This document shows, one piece after another, positions 1 through 7,229 of a stretch of 14,075 nt of DNA. Each line of letters opens with the position of its first letter. The stretch's first letter is position 1. The notes beneath the pieces are model-generated. The model did no database searches, had not been told where the DNA came from, and saw nothing but the letters and a program-made list of their open reading frames with translations. Origin of the DNA: an uncultured Bacilli bacterium (GTDB taxonomy: Bacteria > Bacillota_I > Bacilli_A > RF39 > UBA660); NCBI GenBank assembly GCA_944345045.1, contig CALVMI010000050.1:1-14075 (forward strand). The letters run 5' to 3'. The position numbers were made by a program, and so were the translations under genes.

Positions 1-45
1 GAGTCTTTCTTAAATGAAATTTTTTCAAGAAACATTTAAAATTTA

Positions 46-74
46 TTGTACTATCTTTTTGAGTATTATATTAT
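46..74 (+). promoter_or_regulatory. Candidate sigma-A promoter at the start of the structured leader
   Basis: TTGTAC (46-51) resembles the -35 box and TATTAT (69-74) resembles the -10 box, each one or two mismatches from consensus, separated by 17 bases. The predicted start of transcription, near base 81, falls at the first base of a large inverted repeat. In such AT-rich DNA a match of this quality can occur by chance, so the alignment with the downstream hairpin is the main support. Confidence 0.4.
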
Positions 75-80
75 TTAGAC

Positions 81-188
81 ATAAGCAACCTCGATTCTAT
101 TTGTATCTAAAATAAGAATATCAAAAAAGGCTGCTTATTTCAATTTTAAGAATAGAAATGACTTAGAGATAGTTTAGGTCATTTTTTT
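81..188 (+). ncRNA. Candidate structured small RNA or 5' leader ending in an intrinsic terminator
   Basis: Bases 81-90 (ATAAGCAACC) pair with 129-138 (GGCTGCTTAT), with one mismatch. Inside this stem, GATTCTATTT (93-102) can pair imperfectly with the A-rich segment 109-121. The same TTCTATT (95-101) can instead pair perfectly with AATAGAA (151-157), so two exclusive folds are possible. A terminator follows at 157-188, and a promoter-like pair lies just upstream. The whole would make an RNA of about 108 bases. No meaningful ORF is present in it. I do not recognise a known family, and it lacks the conserved core I would expect of the yybP-ykoY manganese riboswitch. It could be a free small RNA or an attenuating leader for the Ca2+ ATPase gene downstream. 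Confidence 0.35.
157..188 (+). terminator. Intrinsic terminator (first of two before the Ca2+ ATPase gene)
   Basis: AATGACTTA (157-165) pairs with TAGGTCATT (175-183), nine pairs with one G-T wobble, around a nine-base loop. It is followed by a T tract reaching 188. Confidence 0.65.
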
Positions 189-227
189 GGCTTTTTAAAA
201 ACTGTCCGTAGGTGAGTTATTAGTTAG

Positions 228-255
228 AGAAAGCTAGAAAAAAGCTTTCTTTTTT
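228..255 (+). terminator. Intrinsic terminator upstream of the Ca2+ ATPase gene
   Basis: AGAAAGCT (228-235) pairs perfectly with AGCTTTCT (243-250) around a seven-base A-rich loop, followed by T250-T255. It lies about 50 bases before the ATG at 302. It either ends an upstream transcript or acts as an attenuator in the leader of the ATPase mRNA. Confidence 0.7.
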
Positions 256-301
256 GTATACTTCTTTTTGTTTGTTCATATACTTTTTTAGGTGAAAAAC
301 A

Positions 302-2908
302 ATGCAACTAAATGGACTAAGGGATGTAGAAGTAGTAGTACAAAGAAAAAAATATGGTTCAAATAGTTTAACTGAAATGAAGAAAAAAGGTTTTTTACAA
401 CTTTTGCTTGAATCACTTGGAGATCCAATTATCAAAATTCTTTTAGTTGCTTTGGCAATTAAAGTAGTTTTTTTGTTTCGAGATTTTGATTGGTTTGAAA
501 CGTTAGGAATTTTAATTGCAATTTTTTTAGCATCTTTTATTTCTTCTATTAGCGAATATGGAAGTGAAGAAGCTTTTAAAAAGCTTCAAGAAGAAAATGA
601 AAGTATGAAAGTTAAAGTAAGAAGAAACGGTAAAGTTTTGGAAGTTAAAATTGAAGAAATTGTTGTTGATGATGTTGTTTTACTTCAAAGTGGTGATGGG
701 ATACCGGCTGATGGTTATTTAGTGGAAGGATCTTTAAGTGTTGATGAGTCTAGGTTAAATGGCGAATCTAAGGAAAGAAAAAAAAGACCTTTAGGCAAAG
801 GAAAAGAAGAAGCTTTATTACTGCGTGGTTCTGTTGTTTATGAAGGTTCAGGAGTTATGATTGTTAGTTGTGTTGGGGATAGTACTGTTTATGGATCTTT
901 AGCTAAAGAGGTTCAAGAAAGAGAACCTATTAGTCCTTTAAAATTTCGTTTACGTGGTTTGGCTAAAACGATTAGTAAGATTGGATATATTGGGGCTGTT
1001 TTGGTAACTTTTTCTTATCTTTTTTCTGTTTTAGTTATTGAAAATAATTTTGATCCTGATCTAATACTTGCTACTATTACTAATTTTCCAGTAATGATGG
1101 ATCATTTGATTTATTCTTTGACATTGTCGGTAACAATTATTGTAGTTGCAGTTCCAGAGGGTTTACCGATGATGATTACTTTGGTTTTGTCTAGTAATAT
1201 GAAAAGAATGCTTAAAAGTAATGTTTTGGTAAGAAAATTGGTTGGAATTGAAACGACTGGTTCTTTAAATATCTTGTTTACTGATAAAACAGGTACGCTT
1301 ACAAAGGGAAAATTAGAAGTTTTAGAAATTGTTGCTGGTGATTTAGATCACTTTGGTGAAGAAAAGAAATTAGAAAAAAATGAATTGTATGGAACTATTG
1401 TGAAAAAGTGTTGTACATGGAATAATAAAAGTATGATTAGTATGGATGGAAAAGTATTGGGTGGAAATTCTACGGATCGGGCATTACTTTCCTTTTTTAA
1501 AAATTCCTTAGGAGAAAAGCCTTCTTTTATTAAAGATGTTCCTTTTGATAGTTCTTTAAAATATTCTGCTGTTACAGTAAAGGAAGGGAGTCTTGTTAGA
1601 ACATATGTTAAAGGAGCCAGCGAAAAACTTCTTCCCAATTGTTTGCGCTTTTTAACGAAAAGTGGTGAAGAAAAACCTTTTTTAAATAAAAAGAAAATTG
1701 AAGAAGAAATTTTACGTTTAACAACTCTTGGATGTCGCGTTTTAACTCTTGCTTTTAGTCATGATGAGAATATTAATAGTTTAACTTTTGTTGGTCTTGT
1801 GGCTATTAAAGATGATTTAAGACCTGAGGCTAAAGAAGGGGTTTCTTTAATTCAAAATGCAGGAATTCAGGTAGTTATGATAACTGGGGACGCGAAAGAG
1901 ACGGCTACTTCTATTGCGTGTGAAGTAGGAATTATTACTAGTTCAAATGATCTTGTTTTAACTAGTCAAGAATTAAATTCTTATAGTGATTTTGATTTGG
2001 AACAGATGTTACCTAGAATTAAGGTTATTGCTAGAGCTTTACCACAAGATAAAAGTAAACTTGTTAAAATTGCTGAGAATAAAGATTTAGTTGTTGGGAT
2101 GACTGGTGATGGTGTAAATGATGCTCCAGCTCTTAAAAAAGCTAATGTTGGTTTTGCAATGGGAAGTGGTACAGAGGTAGCTAAAGAAGCAAGTGATATC
2201 GTTATTTTAGATGATAATATTTTGTCTATTAGTCAAGCTATTTTATATGGTCGAACTATTTTTAAAAGTATTCGTAAGTTTATTATTTATCAGTTAACTT
2301 GTAATTTTTGTGCATTATTTTTATCTATTATTGGTCCTTTTATTGGTGTAAATACGCCTATTACAATTATTCAAATGTTATGGATTAATATGATTATGGA
2401 TACGTTTGCAGGTCTTGCTTTTTCTTTTGAACCGGCTTTAAAAGAAACGATGCTTGAACGGCCTAAAGATAAAAATGAACCTATTATGAATAAATATATG
2501 TATTCTGAAATTATTTTCACGGGAATGTATTCAGCCTTGCTTTGTTTGTTTTTCTTAAAATCACCATGGATTCGTTCTTTAATACGCCCAGAAGAAACGA
2601 ACAAGTATTTAATGACTGCTTATTTTGCTTTATTTATCTTTATTGGTATTGGTAATGCTTTTAATGCTAGAACTCATCGTTTAAATTTATTTGCTCATTT
2701 AAAAGAAAATGTTGTTTTTGTCATAATTGTTATCTTTATTGCTAGTGTACAAATGATTTTAATTTATAAAGGGGGAGTGGTTTTTCGAACTTTTGGCTTA
2801 ACTCCTTTTGAACTTTTCTTTGTTATTTTACTTGCTTTTACGGTAATTCCGGTAGATTTTTTACGAAAAATACTTTTAAAGAAAAAAGGAATGAAACTTG
2901 GTGTTTAA
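302..2908 (+). CDS. P2B-type (PMCA-like) calcium-transporting P-type ATPase
   Basis: ATP-driven membrane cation pump, most likely exporting Ca2+ from the cytoplasm. The 868-residue protein has the full P-type layout: an N-terminal cation-ATPase domain (about 5-45), a first pair of membrane helices (about 43-86), and an actuator domain with NGES in place of the usual TGES. The PEGLP motif (285-289) is in helix M4, the phosphorylation site DKTGTLT has Asp328, and the hinge motif TGDGVNDAPA is at 601-610. The M6 motif WINMIMD places Asn696 and Asp700 where P2 Ca2+ ATPases bind calcium, and a six-helix C-terminal region follows. PEGLP plus the M6 N-x-x-x-D pattern supports Ca2+ over K+ or heavy metals; single-site P2B type is inferred from overall resemblance. 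The start is supported by GGTGA at 291-295, six bases upstream. A second P-type ATPase follows after 72 bases. Confidence 0.93.
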   Translation: MQLNGLRDVEVVVQRKKYGSNSLTEMKKKGFLQLLLESLGDPIIKILLVALAIKVVFLFRDFDWFETLGILIAIFLASFISSISEYGSEEAFKKLQEENESMKVKVRRNGKVLEVKIEEIVVDDVVLLQSGDGIPADGYLVEGSLSVDESRLNGESKERKKRPLGKGKEEALLLRGSVVYEGSGVMIVSCVGDSTVYGSLAKEVQEREPISPLKFRLRGLAKTISKIGYIGAVLVTFSYLFSVLVIENNFDPDLILATITNFPVMMDHLIYSLTLSVTIIVVAVPEGLPMMITLVLSSNMKRMLKSNVLVRKLVGIETTGSLNILFTDKTGTLTKGKLEVLEIVAGDLDHFGEEKKLEKNELYGTIVKKCCTWNNKSMISMDGKVLGGNSTDRALLSFFKNSLGEKPSFIKDVPFDSSLKYSAVTVKEGSLVRTYVKGASEKLLPNCLRFLTKSGEEKPFLNKKKIEEEILRLTTLGCRVLTLAFSHDENINSLTFVGLVAIKDDLRPEAKEGVSLIQNAGIQVVMITGDAKETATSIACEVGIITSSNDLVLTSQELNSYSDFDLEQMLPRIKVIARALPQDKSKLVKIAENKDLVVGMTGDGVNDAPALKKANVGFAMGSGTEVAKEASDIVILDDNILSISQAILYGRTIFKSIRKFIIYQLTCNFCALFLSIIGPFIGVNTPITIIQMLWINMIMDTFAGLAFSFEPALKETMLERPKDKNEPIMNKYMYSEIIFTGMYSALLCLFFLKSPWIRSLIRPEETNKYLMTAYFALFIFIGIGNAFNARTHRLNLFAHLKENVVFVIIVIFIASVQMILIYKGGVVFRTFGLTPFELFFVILLAFTVIPVDFLRKILLKKKGMKLGV

Positions 2909-2946
2909 AAACTTACGAAATTGAAAGAAATTTTCCATAGAAAGTA

Positions 2947-2955
2947 TGCTATAAT
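2947..2955 (+). promoter_or_regulatory. Extended -10 promoter for the second P-type ATPase
   Basis: TGCTATAAT is a perfect extended -10 element 26 bases before the ATG at 2981. No good -35 box lies at 16-18 bases (TTGAAA at 2921-2926 is 23 bases away), which is tolerated with an extended -10. A GGTGA ribosome-binding site at 2969-2973 follows. Confidence 0.6.
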
Positions 2956-2980
2956 ACTTTTATGAGATGGTGAATTTTAT

Positions 2981-5344
2981 ATGGAAAGATTTACTCCTGA
3001 TAAAGATTATGGCTTATCTACTGAACAAGTTTTACAAAGAAAAAAAGAAGGACTTGTTAATTTTGATGATGCACCTAAAACTAAAACAATACCCCAAATT
3101 ATTGCTAGTAATTTTTTTACTTATTTTAATTTCTTGAATATCTTTTTAGGGGCGGCGGTTTTTATTGCAGGCATATTAAATCATCAGATGTTTGAAGGAC
3201 TTAAAAATTGTTTGTTTATGGGAGTTATTATTATTAACTCGATTATTAGTATTATTGAAGAAATTATTTCTAAAAAGATTATTGATCGACTATCCGTGTT
3301 ATCTGAATCTAAAGTAACTACTATTCGTGATGGTGAAAAAGTAGAGTTAGAACTTGATGAACTTGTTTTAGATGATGTGACCGTTTTGTCTGTTGGACAT
3401 CAAATTGTTGCGGATTCGATTATTCTTGATGGGGAAGTGGAAGTAAACGAATCTCTTTTAACTGGTGAAGCAGATGCGATTACAAAGAAAAAAGGTGATT
3501 TGCTTCTTTCTGGTTCTTTTATTGTAAGTGGTCAGTGTATTTCGAAGGTAGAACATGTAGGTAAAGATAATTATGTGGCCAAAATTTCAAATGAAGCAAA
3601 ATATCATAAAAAAACGAATTCGGTTATTATGAATTCTTTTGAAAAACTTTTGAAGATTATTTCTTTTTTCATTATTCCAATTGGCATTATTATGTATTTT
3701 AGTCAGATTAGAGCAACAGATGGTAATGTAACTGCCGCTATCTTTGGGACAGTGGCATCTTTAATTGGAATGATTCCGGAAGGATTAATTTTACTTACTA
3801 GCTCGGTGATGGCTGTTAGTATTATTAGACTTTCTAAATATAAAGTTTTGGTTCAACAACTTTATTCTATGGAGTCTTTAGCGCGTGTAGATGTTATTTG
3901 TTTAGATAAAACGGGAACGTTAACAGAAGGAAAAATGCAAGTTGTTGATTTTGTGCCTTTAAAAAATCATTCTAAAGAAGAGATGAATGATATTCTTTTA
4001 GCTATTTCTAATTATTCTTTAGATGCAAATGCTACTATGATGGCCATTAAAGAGTCTTTTAAAGAACAAAGTAGTTGGCAAATGGAGAAAAGTATTCCCT
4101 TTTCTTCTGAGCGAAAATTTTCAGCTATTTCCTTTAAAAATAAAGGTACCTTTTATTTAGGGGCGCCAGAGTATTTATTAGATTCTAAAAATTCTTCTTT
4201 TAAAATACTAAAAAAATATCAAAGTGAGTATCGTGTTCTTCTTTTAGGAAAAAGTCAAACTTTACAAAAGAAACCACAAGTTATTGAAGAGATTGGTTTT
4301 TTACTTATTGAAGATATTGTAAGACCAGAAGCTAAAAAAACTTTGGAATATTTTAAAGATCAGGGTGTGATGGTAAAAATTATTTCTGGAGATATGATTG
4401 ATACCGTTTTGACTATTGCTAAAAGAGTTGGCTTAGAAAATATTTCAGGTAGAGATATTTCTTCTTTGACAAAGGATGAGTTACGTGAGGTAATTTTTCA
4501 ATATGATGCTTTTGGGAGAGTAACTCCAAATCAAAAAAAATGGATTATTGAACTTTTACAAGAAAGTGGAAGAACAGTTGCGATGACTGGTGATGGCGTA
4601 AATGACGTTTTAGCTTTAAAGAAAAGTGATTGTGCAATTTCGCTCGCTAGTGGGGCGGATGCGGCAAGAAATGTTTCCGAACTTGTCTTATTAAATGATA
4701 ATTTTGATGCTTTACCAGAAGTTGTATTGGAAGGTAGAAGAACCATTAATAATATTGAAAGATCAGCATCTTTATTACTTGTTAAAACGATTTATACCGT
4801 TCTTCTTATTTTGTTTAGTGTTCTTATTTCTGCTAAATATTTCTTTATTCCAATTCAGCTTACACTTATTACAGGTTTTACTATTGGCATTCCATCTTTC
4901 ATTTTGGCTTTGGAACCTAACAAAGATTTAGTAAAGGGGAATTTTCTTTTGAAAATTGTTAGTAAGAGTTTACCGACGGCTTTAACGGTAGTTTTTAATA
5001 TTCTTTTGGTTACTTTGTTTGCCTATGTTTTTCATTTGTCAGAACAATTAGAAACTTCATTGTGTGTTTATTTAACAGCAATTACAGGATTTATTCATCT
5101 ATATAAAATTTGTAAACCATTTAATTTTCTTAGAACAACTTTATTTATTTTGATGATTGTTGGTTTTGTTTTCTGTGCTGTATTCATGAATGATTTCTTT
5201 AGCTTAAGTCCTTTTACAGCAACCGCGGCTCTAATTGGTTTTGTACTTACTATTGATTCTTTATATATTTTTAGAAGATTAAGTTATTTGATTACTAAAA
5301 TATTTCATCGTTTTGATGCGACAATTGCGATTGAATATCAATAG
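2981..5344 (+). CDS. CtpE-like P-type cation-transporting ATPase
   Basis: A P-type ATPase of 787 residues, clearly different from the pump upstream. It has an N-terminal cation-ATPase segment, helices at about 37-63 and 70-92, an actuator domain with TGEA (161-164), IPEGL (Pro266-Leu269) in M4, the phosphorylation motif DKTGTLT with Asp309, and a hinge motif TGDGVNDVLAL beginning at 536. The V-L-A ending in place of A-P-A, and the LTGEAD signature, fit the CtpE-like HAD-IC group. Mycobacterial CtpE has been linked to Ca2+ uptake; other members are annotated only as cation pumps, so the substrate here is open (Ca2+, Mg2+ or another divalent cation). The nucleotide-binding domain is short, about 200 residues. 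It has its own promoter and ends in a strong terminator, so it need not be co-regulated with the first pump. Confidence 0.9.
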   Translation: MERFTPDKDYGLSTEQVLQRKKEGLVNFDDAPKTKTIPQIIASNFFTYFNFLNIFLGAAVFIAGILNHQMFEGLKNCLFMGVIIINSIISIIEEIISKKIIDRLSVLSESKVTTIRDGEKVELELDELVLDDVTVLSVGHQIVADSIILDGEVEVNESLLTGEADAITKKKGDLLLSGSFIVSGQCISKVEHVGKDNYVAKISNEAKYHKKTNSVIMNSFEKLLKIISFFIIPIGIIMYFSQIRATDGNVTAAIFGTVASLIGMIPEGLILLTSSVMAVSIIRLSKYKVLVQQLYSMESLARVDVICLDKTGTLTEGKMQVVDFVPLKNHSKEEMNDILLAISNYSLDANATMMAIKESFKEQSSWQMEKSIPFSSERKFSAISFKNKGTFYLGAPEYLLDSKNSSFKILKKYQSEYRVLLLGKSQTLQKKPQVIEEIGFLLIEDIVRPEAKKTLEYFKDQGVMVKIISGDMIDTVLTIAKRVGLENISGRDISSLTKDELREVIFQYDAFGRVTPNQKKWIIELLQESGRTVAMTGDGVNDVLALKKSDCAISLASGADAARNVSELVLLNDNFDALPEVVLEGRRTINNIERSASLLLVKTIYTVLLILFSVLISAKYFFIPIQLTLITGFTIGIPSFILALEPNKDLVKGNFLLKIVSKSLPTALTVVFNILLVTLFAYVFHLSEQLETSLCVYLTAITGFIHLYKICKPFNFLRTTLFILMIVGFVFCAVFMNDFFSLSPFTATAALIGFVLTIDSLYIFRRLSYLITKIFHRFDATIAIEYQ

Positions 5345-5368
5345 AACAGTTTTGTCTGTTCTTTTTTT
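5343..5368 (+). terminator. Intrinsic terminator after the CtpE-like ATPase
   Basis: AGAACAG (5343-5349) pairs perfectly with CTGTTCT (5356-5362) around TTTTGT, followed by seven T (5362-5368). It overlaps the stop codon of the ATPase. Confidence 0.88.
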
Positions 5369-5386
5369 GTGTACTTACCCAAACAA

Positions 5387-5414
5387 CATTTGAAAATATG
5401 AGTAGAATACCTAT
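5387..5414 (+). promoter_or_regulatory. Possible sporulation-sigma promoter for the cotJ operon
   Basis: No convincing sigma-A promoter lies between the terminator and the cotJ start. CATTTG (5387-5392) and AATACCTA (5406-5413), about 14 bases apart, share the ATAC core and spacing of sigma-E/sigma-K class promoters. B. subtilis cotJ is known to be sigma-E dependent. The match is partial, so this is a suggestion based on gene content and spacing. Confidence 0.3.
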
Positions 5415-5429
5415 GAAGGAGGAAAAAAG

Positions 5430-5876
5430 ATGTTGTTTGATCATACAGATTTTAATTATGAAATGGGATTTTTTAAAATTCCTGGTAGTGATTTTAATAA
5501 GGAAATAAGAAAAGATAAGTTTTGGAGTCCAGAAGAAGGTTTTTTAAGAGGAAATTTAACTAAAAATGAATATGTTCCTTATAAAAATTTGACATATTTT
5601 AAATTAGAGCCTCAAGATGAACAAGAATCATTGCTTTATAACCTTATGGCTTATTCTTTTGCTATTAATGATTTGAATTTATATTTAGATTTGCATCCAG
5701 AGGATGAAACTACTTATGAACTTTTTAAAAAATATGTGAAAGAAAAAAATAGTTTAGAAGATCTTTATAGTGAGAAATATGGACCAATGACAGTTACAGA
5801 AACTCAGAGTACTAAATATAGTTGGTTAAAAAATCCTTGGCCATGGGATAATTCGGGAGGTAGTATGTATGTTTAA
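5430..5876 (+). CDS. Fused spore-coat protein CotJA-CotJB
   Basis: Structural component of the inner spore coat, made in the mother cell in organisms where it has been studied. The 148-residue protein joins two proteins that are separate in Bacillus subtilis. Residues about 30-57 resemble CotJA (the SPEEGF.RG motif, then VPYKNL). Residues about 63-144 match CotJB, with FAINDLNLYLDLHPED, the YGPM motif and the aromatic WLKNPWPWD ending. Both parts together are shorter than the two separate B. subtilis proteins, because the CotJA portion is trimmed. A strong AAGGAGG (5416-5422) lies seven bases before the ATG. Its stop overlaps the start of cotJC by eight bases, so the two are translationally coupled. 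The CotJB assignment is firm. The CotJA assignment is supported by a short motif and by synteny. Confidence 0.85.
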   Translation: MLFDHTDFNYEMGFFKIPGSDFNKEIRKDKFWSPEEGFLRGNLTKNEYVPYKNLTYFKLEPQDEQESLLYNLMAYSFAINDLNLYLDLHPEDETTYELFKKYVKEKNSLEDLYSEKYGPMTVTETQSTKYSWLKNPWPWDNSGGSMYV

Positions 5877-6426
5877 GTATGTAAAACATTTAAATTATCC
5901 AATTCATATTAAAAAGAAAGATTTAAAAATGGCTAAATATTTATTAACCCAATTTGGTGGGGCGAATGGTGAACTAGGCGCGGCTTTAAGATATTTTAGT
6001 CAAAAATTTTCTATGCCCGATGAAAAGGGAAAAGCTTTATTAAATGATATTGCAACTGAAGAATTAGGACATTGTGAAATGATTTGTACAATGGTTCATC
6101 AGTTAACAGAGAATGCTACCGTAGAAGAGTTAGAAGCAAATGGACTTGGATCTTTGTATACTGAACATGGTAAAGGCATTTATCCAAGTGATTCGTTTGG
6201 AAATCCATTTACTGTTACCTATTTTGCTGTAACGGGTGATGTATTAGCTGATCTTTCTGAGGATATGGCAGCAGAAGAAAAAGCACGTGCGACTTATGAA
6301 AATTTGATTAATATGACAGATGATAAAGATATTATCGGCGTTTTGCTTTTCCTACGTCAAAGAGAAATTGTTCATTTTAATCGTTTTAAAGAATTATATG
6401 ATTATTATAAGAAAAAAGGCTATTAG
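5869..6426 (+). CDS. cotJC: Spore-coat protein CotJC, manganese-catalase family
   Basis: A 185-residue ferritin-like four-helix protein of the manganese-catalase superfamily, a spore-coat component that may break down hydrogen peroxide. The di-manganese ligands expected from the family are all present: Glu35 (GELGAALR), Glu65 and His68 (TEELGH), a Glu at 136/137 (AAEEKARAT), and Glu166 and His169 (REIVHF). The active site therefore looks intact. The length and the YPI/KYLLTQFGGANGEL opening match CotJC of B. subtilis closely, and it is shorter than the long-form catalases of lactobacilli. The ATG overlaps the end of the CotJA-CotJB gene, so the two probably assemble together. No terminator directly follows; the next clear one is at 6594. 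Confidence 0.93.
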   Translation: MFKYVKHLNYPIHIKKKDLKMAKYLLTQFGGANGELGAALRYFSQKFSMPDEKGKALLNDIATEELGHCEMICTMVHQLTENATVEELEANGLGSLYTEHGKGIYPSDSFGNPFTVTYFAVTGDVLADLSEDMAAEEKARATYENLINMTDDKDIIGVLLFLRQREIVHFNRFKELYDYYKKKGY

Positions 6427-6463
6427 ACCCTTGATTTTGTCAAGCATGGGACTTTGTCAATAA

Positions 6464-6595
6464 TTTAGACAGATTTTAGAAAATCAACTTTCTTTAATAG
6501 AATCTCAAATGAAAGATTTAGAAATGGCAAGTGAAAAACTTAAAACAAAAATAAAATTATACGATGAACAATTATTAGAAAAGAATTTAAAATAG
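6464..6595 (+). pseudogene. Probable C-terminal remnant of a MerR-family regulator
   Basis: One reading frame stays open from just after an in-frame TAA (6461-6463) to TAG (6593-6595). It encodes 43 residues reading RQILENQLSLIE, then QMKDLEMASEKL, then KTKIKLYDEQL. This is the heptad-rich coiled coil found at the C-terminus of MerR-family regulators (pattern: L-leucine heptads, a short linker, then a K-I-x-x-Y-D/E end). There is no helix-turn-helix part: only about 35 bases separate it from cotJC, and these contain a stop. The only ATG in frame (6509) would give a 28-residue peptide with no obvious ribosome-binding site. I read it as the tail of a decayed gene, but a small expressed coiled-coil peptide is not excluded. 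Confidence 0.4.
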
Positions 6596-6616
6596 AGATG
6601 ATAAATCTCTTTTTTT
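6594..6616 (+). terminator. Intrinsic terminator ending the cotJ / remnant region
   Basis: AGAGAT (6594-6599) pairs with ATCTCT (6605-6610) around GATAA, followed by T6610-T6616. The stem is short, but it is well placed between two transcription units. Confidence 0.65.
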
Positions 6617-6617
6617 G

Positions 6618-6626
6618 TGCTACAAT
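6618..6626 (+). promoter_or_regulatory. Extended -10 promoter of the thioredoxin-like/trmL operon
   Basis: TGCTACAAT (6618-6626) is an extended -10 element. A weak -35 (ATGATA, 6598-6603) lies 17 bases upstream inside the terminator hairpin. AAGGAG at 6637-6642 is the ribosome-binding site for the ATG at 6654. Confidence 0.6.
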
Positions 6627-6653
6627 GTTCTTAGATAAGGAGCATAGTCTATT

Positions 6654-7199
6654 ATGGAAAAAAAGAAAGTTCAAAATAAGAAAAAAGAGGAAGTGTTATT
6701 TGGGCCTTATAAATACCTTGGGGTTGCAGTTTTGCTCATCGCGGTTGTTTTAGTTGTTTTAACTTTAGCTAGAATGTTTGGCAGTACTCAAAATATTGAT
6801 TATTCTAAAAGTTATTTAGTAGATCGTGAAATTGTTTCAGAGATTTCTTGTTCTGATATTGCCAATGCTACTACTGGGAGTGAAAGCTTTATTTTTGTAA
6901 CTTCTTTAAATAATGAAGAAGAATATAGTTTAGAAAAAGATTTAAGAAATATTATTGGTGAGTATCGTTTAAATGACAAATTTTTCTTATATGTTTTAAA
7001 TGATACTTGTGGTTCTTTAAATGATACTTCTAGTGAATTGGCAACAAATTTGAAAATACCAGAAGCAATTACTCATGTACCGACTATTCTTTATTATAAA
7101 GACGGTGAGTTTGTTGATTATGTAAGTAGAGCAGATGAAAATATGATGGAAGCTGCTGACTTTGTTAAATTATTAGATATGTATGAGATAACAAAATAG
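6654..7199 (+). CDS. Membrane-anchored thioredoxin-fold protein lacking CxxC
   Basis: I do not recognise a named family. The 181-residue protein has a lysine-rich cytoplasmic start (1-15), one membrane helix at about 21-43, and a C-terminal domain predicted to lie outside the cell. That domain has the outline of a thioredoxin fold: a hydrophobic strand (ESFIFVTSL), a long helix, a second strand (KFFLYVL), then HVPTILYYKDGEFVDYV, in which V-P-T matches the cis-proline turn and the final strands of thioredoxins, and a closing helix. The redox motif is missing: near the expected position there is only Cys-Ser-Asp, and a second lone Cys occurs in NDTCGS. A classical disulfide oxidoreductase role is therefore unlikely; a scaffold or chaperone-like role is possible. 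A clear ribosome-binding site supports the start. It is the first gene of a probable operon with trmL. Confidence 0.7.
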   Translation: MEKKKVQNKKKEEVLFGPYKYLGVAVLLIAVVLVVLTLARMFGSTQNIDYSKSYLVDREIVSEISCSDIANATTGSESFIFVTSLNNEEEYSLEKDLRNIIGEYRLNDKFFLYVLNDTCGSLNDTSSELATNLKIPEAITHVPTILYYKDGEFVDYVSRADENMMEAADFVKLLDMYEITK

Positions 7200-7229
7200 T
7201 TATTTCTTTTTTTGGAAAGGAAAAGAATT

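Noticed and set aside
1..39. Possible C-terminal end of an upstream gene (frame 1 open from the window edge to TAA at 37-39)
   Set aside because: Only twelve codons without a recognisable motif; any open frame at the edge would look the same.
81..300. yybP-ykoY (manganese) or other known riboswitch upstream of the cation pump
   Set aside because: The conserved sequence core I would expect is absent; only generic hairpins and terminators are visible.
1348..1638. Minus-strand open frame inside the Ca2+ ATPase
   Set aside because: Antisense shadow of a conserved P-type ATPase with no start signal of its own.
7212..7229. Upstream TTG start for trmL
   Set aside because: It overlaps the ribosome-binding sequence, and family members begin at the MLHVVLFEPEIPG position.
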